DNA of 64,000 bases from Planctomycetota bacterium (GTDB taxonomy: Bacteria > Planctomycetota > Planctomycetia > Pirellulales > Lacipirellulaceae): positions 62,001 through 126,000 of the forward strand of contig JAJDED010000007.1 of assembly GCA_029259915.1 (NCBI GenBank), written 5' to 3'. Below are positions 63,844 to 64,000 of the stretch, one piece after another (position 1 is the first letter of the stretch; each line of letters opens with the position of its first letter). Under the pieces are notes generated by a model. It was not told the DNA's origin. It did not search any database and was given only the letters and a program-made list of their open reading frames with translations. The translations under genes and the position numbers were made by a program.

Positions 63844-64000
63844 ATGGCTTCACACACCACTTTACCTAAGACTGCGCAATCGACTTCGCGGTTGAGGACC
63901 GATACGTTGGCCTCGAGTGTCGCGATTCTGCTGGTCGTTACAGTGGTCCAGCGCAGCGTGGGATTCGGTCGCGGGATCTTGTTTTGCCGTTGGCTTTCGC
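63844..64000 (+). CDS. Flippase/polysaccharide transport protein, N-terminal part
   Basis: Only the first 52 codons lie in the window; the frame is open at the right edge. After a Thr/Ser-rich cytosolic start, the sequence enters a membrane segment (LASSVAILLVVTVVQRSVGF) followed by GRGILFCRWLS, the start pattern of Wzx/MATE-type lipid-linked oligosaccharide flippases. The locus context supports this. Confidence is limited by the short fragment. Confidence 0.65.
   Translation, partial: MASHTTLPKTAQSTSRLRTDTLASSVAILLVVTVVQRSVGFGRGILFCRWLS

Overview
The window reads as the chromosome of a planctomycete, most likely order Pirellulales. The indicators are a DUF1559 pseudopilin-like protein with an FTLVELL N-terminus, a large set of PEP-CTERM proteins, a membrane protein with the RFSLRTLL leader motif, an ABC-2 permease fused to a CPBP protease, futalosine-pathway menaquinone genes, long secreted proteins of unknown function, and many intergenic inverted repeats. 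Placement below order level is not possible from sequence reading alone. I see no rRNA, tRNA, CRISPR array, prophage or complete insertion sequence.

Left part (1-7.5 kb): a DUF1559 protein, an EF-hand lipoprotein, a Wzz/GumC chain-length protein with a separate BY-kinase-like partner whose P-loop lacks lysine, then a sigma-54 activator without a sensory domain and a stand-alone receiver-like protein that lacks the phospho-acceptor aspartate. Two close matches to the sigma-54 promoter (TTGGCA-N7-TGCT) sit in front of the activator and of the pseudo-receiver.

7.5-16.7 kb: seven consecutive, mostly unrelated PEP-CTERM secreted proteins in one direction, each with signal peptide, PEP motif, hydrophobic segment and basic tail. 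They are followed by a convergent TonB protein and a TonB-dependent receptor.

16.8-31 kb: a DacZ-like diadenylate cyclase, secreted or lipoprotein genes of unknown function, a HEAT-repeat lipoprotein, an iron-type ABC permease without its partners, and an amidohydrolase (perhaps the aminodeoxyfutalosine deaminase). 28.9-37.9 kb: two ABC exporters flanking mqnC and mqnA.

38.5-51.6 kb: zinc ribbon protein, aroA, a YdeP-like molybdopterin oxidoreductase, a MazF/ribbon-helix-helix toxin-antitoxin pair with a palindromic operator, a short SecA paralogue, two secreted proteins, queG, a dihydrouridine synthase and a Uma2 nuclease.

51.6-64 kb: an extracellular polysaccharide locus with a large glycoside-hydrolase-like secreted protein, a degenerate sulfatase-fold protein, a WecG/TagA glycosyltransferase, an O-antigen ligase-like protein, a second Wzz/GumC, and, divergently, a FemAB/CelD-type acetyltransferase, a polysaccharide deacetylase and the start of a flippase. 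A third, very good sigma-54 promoter match lies upstream of this wzz gene. Together the ends of the window suggest a sigma-54-controlled exopolysaccharide/PEP-CTERM surface programme; the exosortase itself is not in the window.
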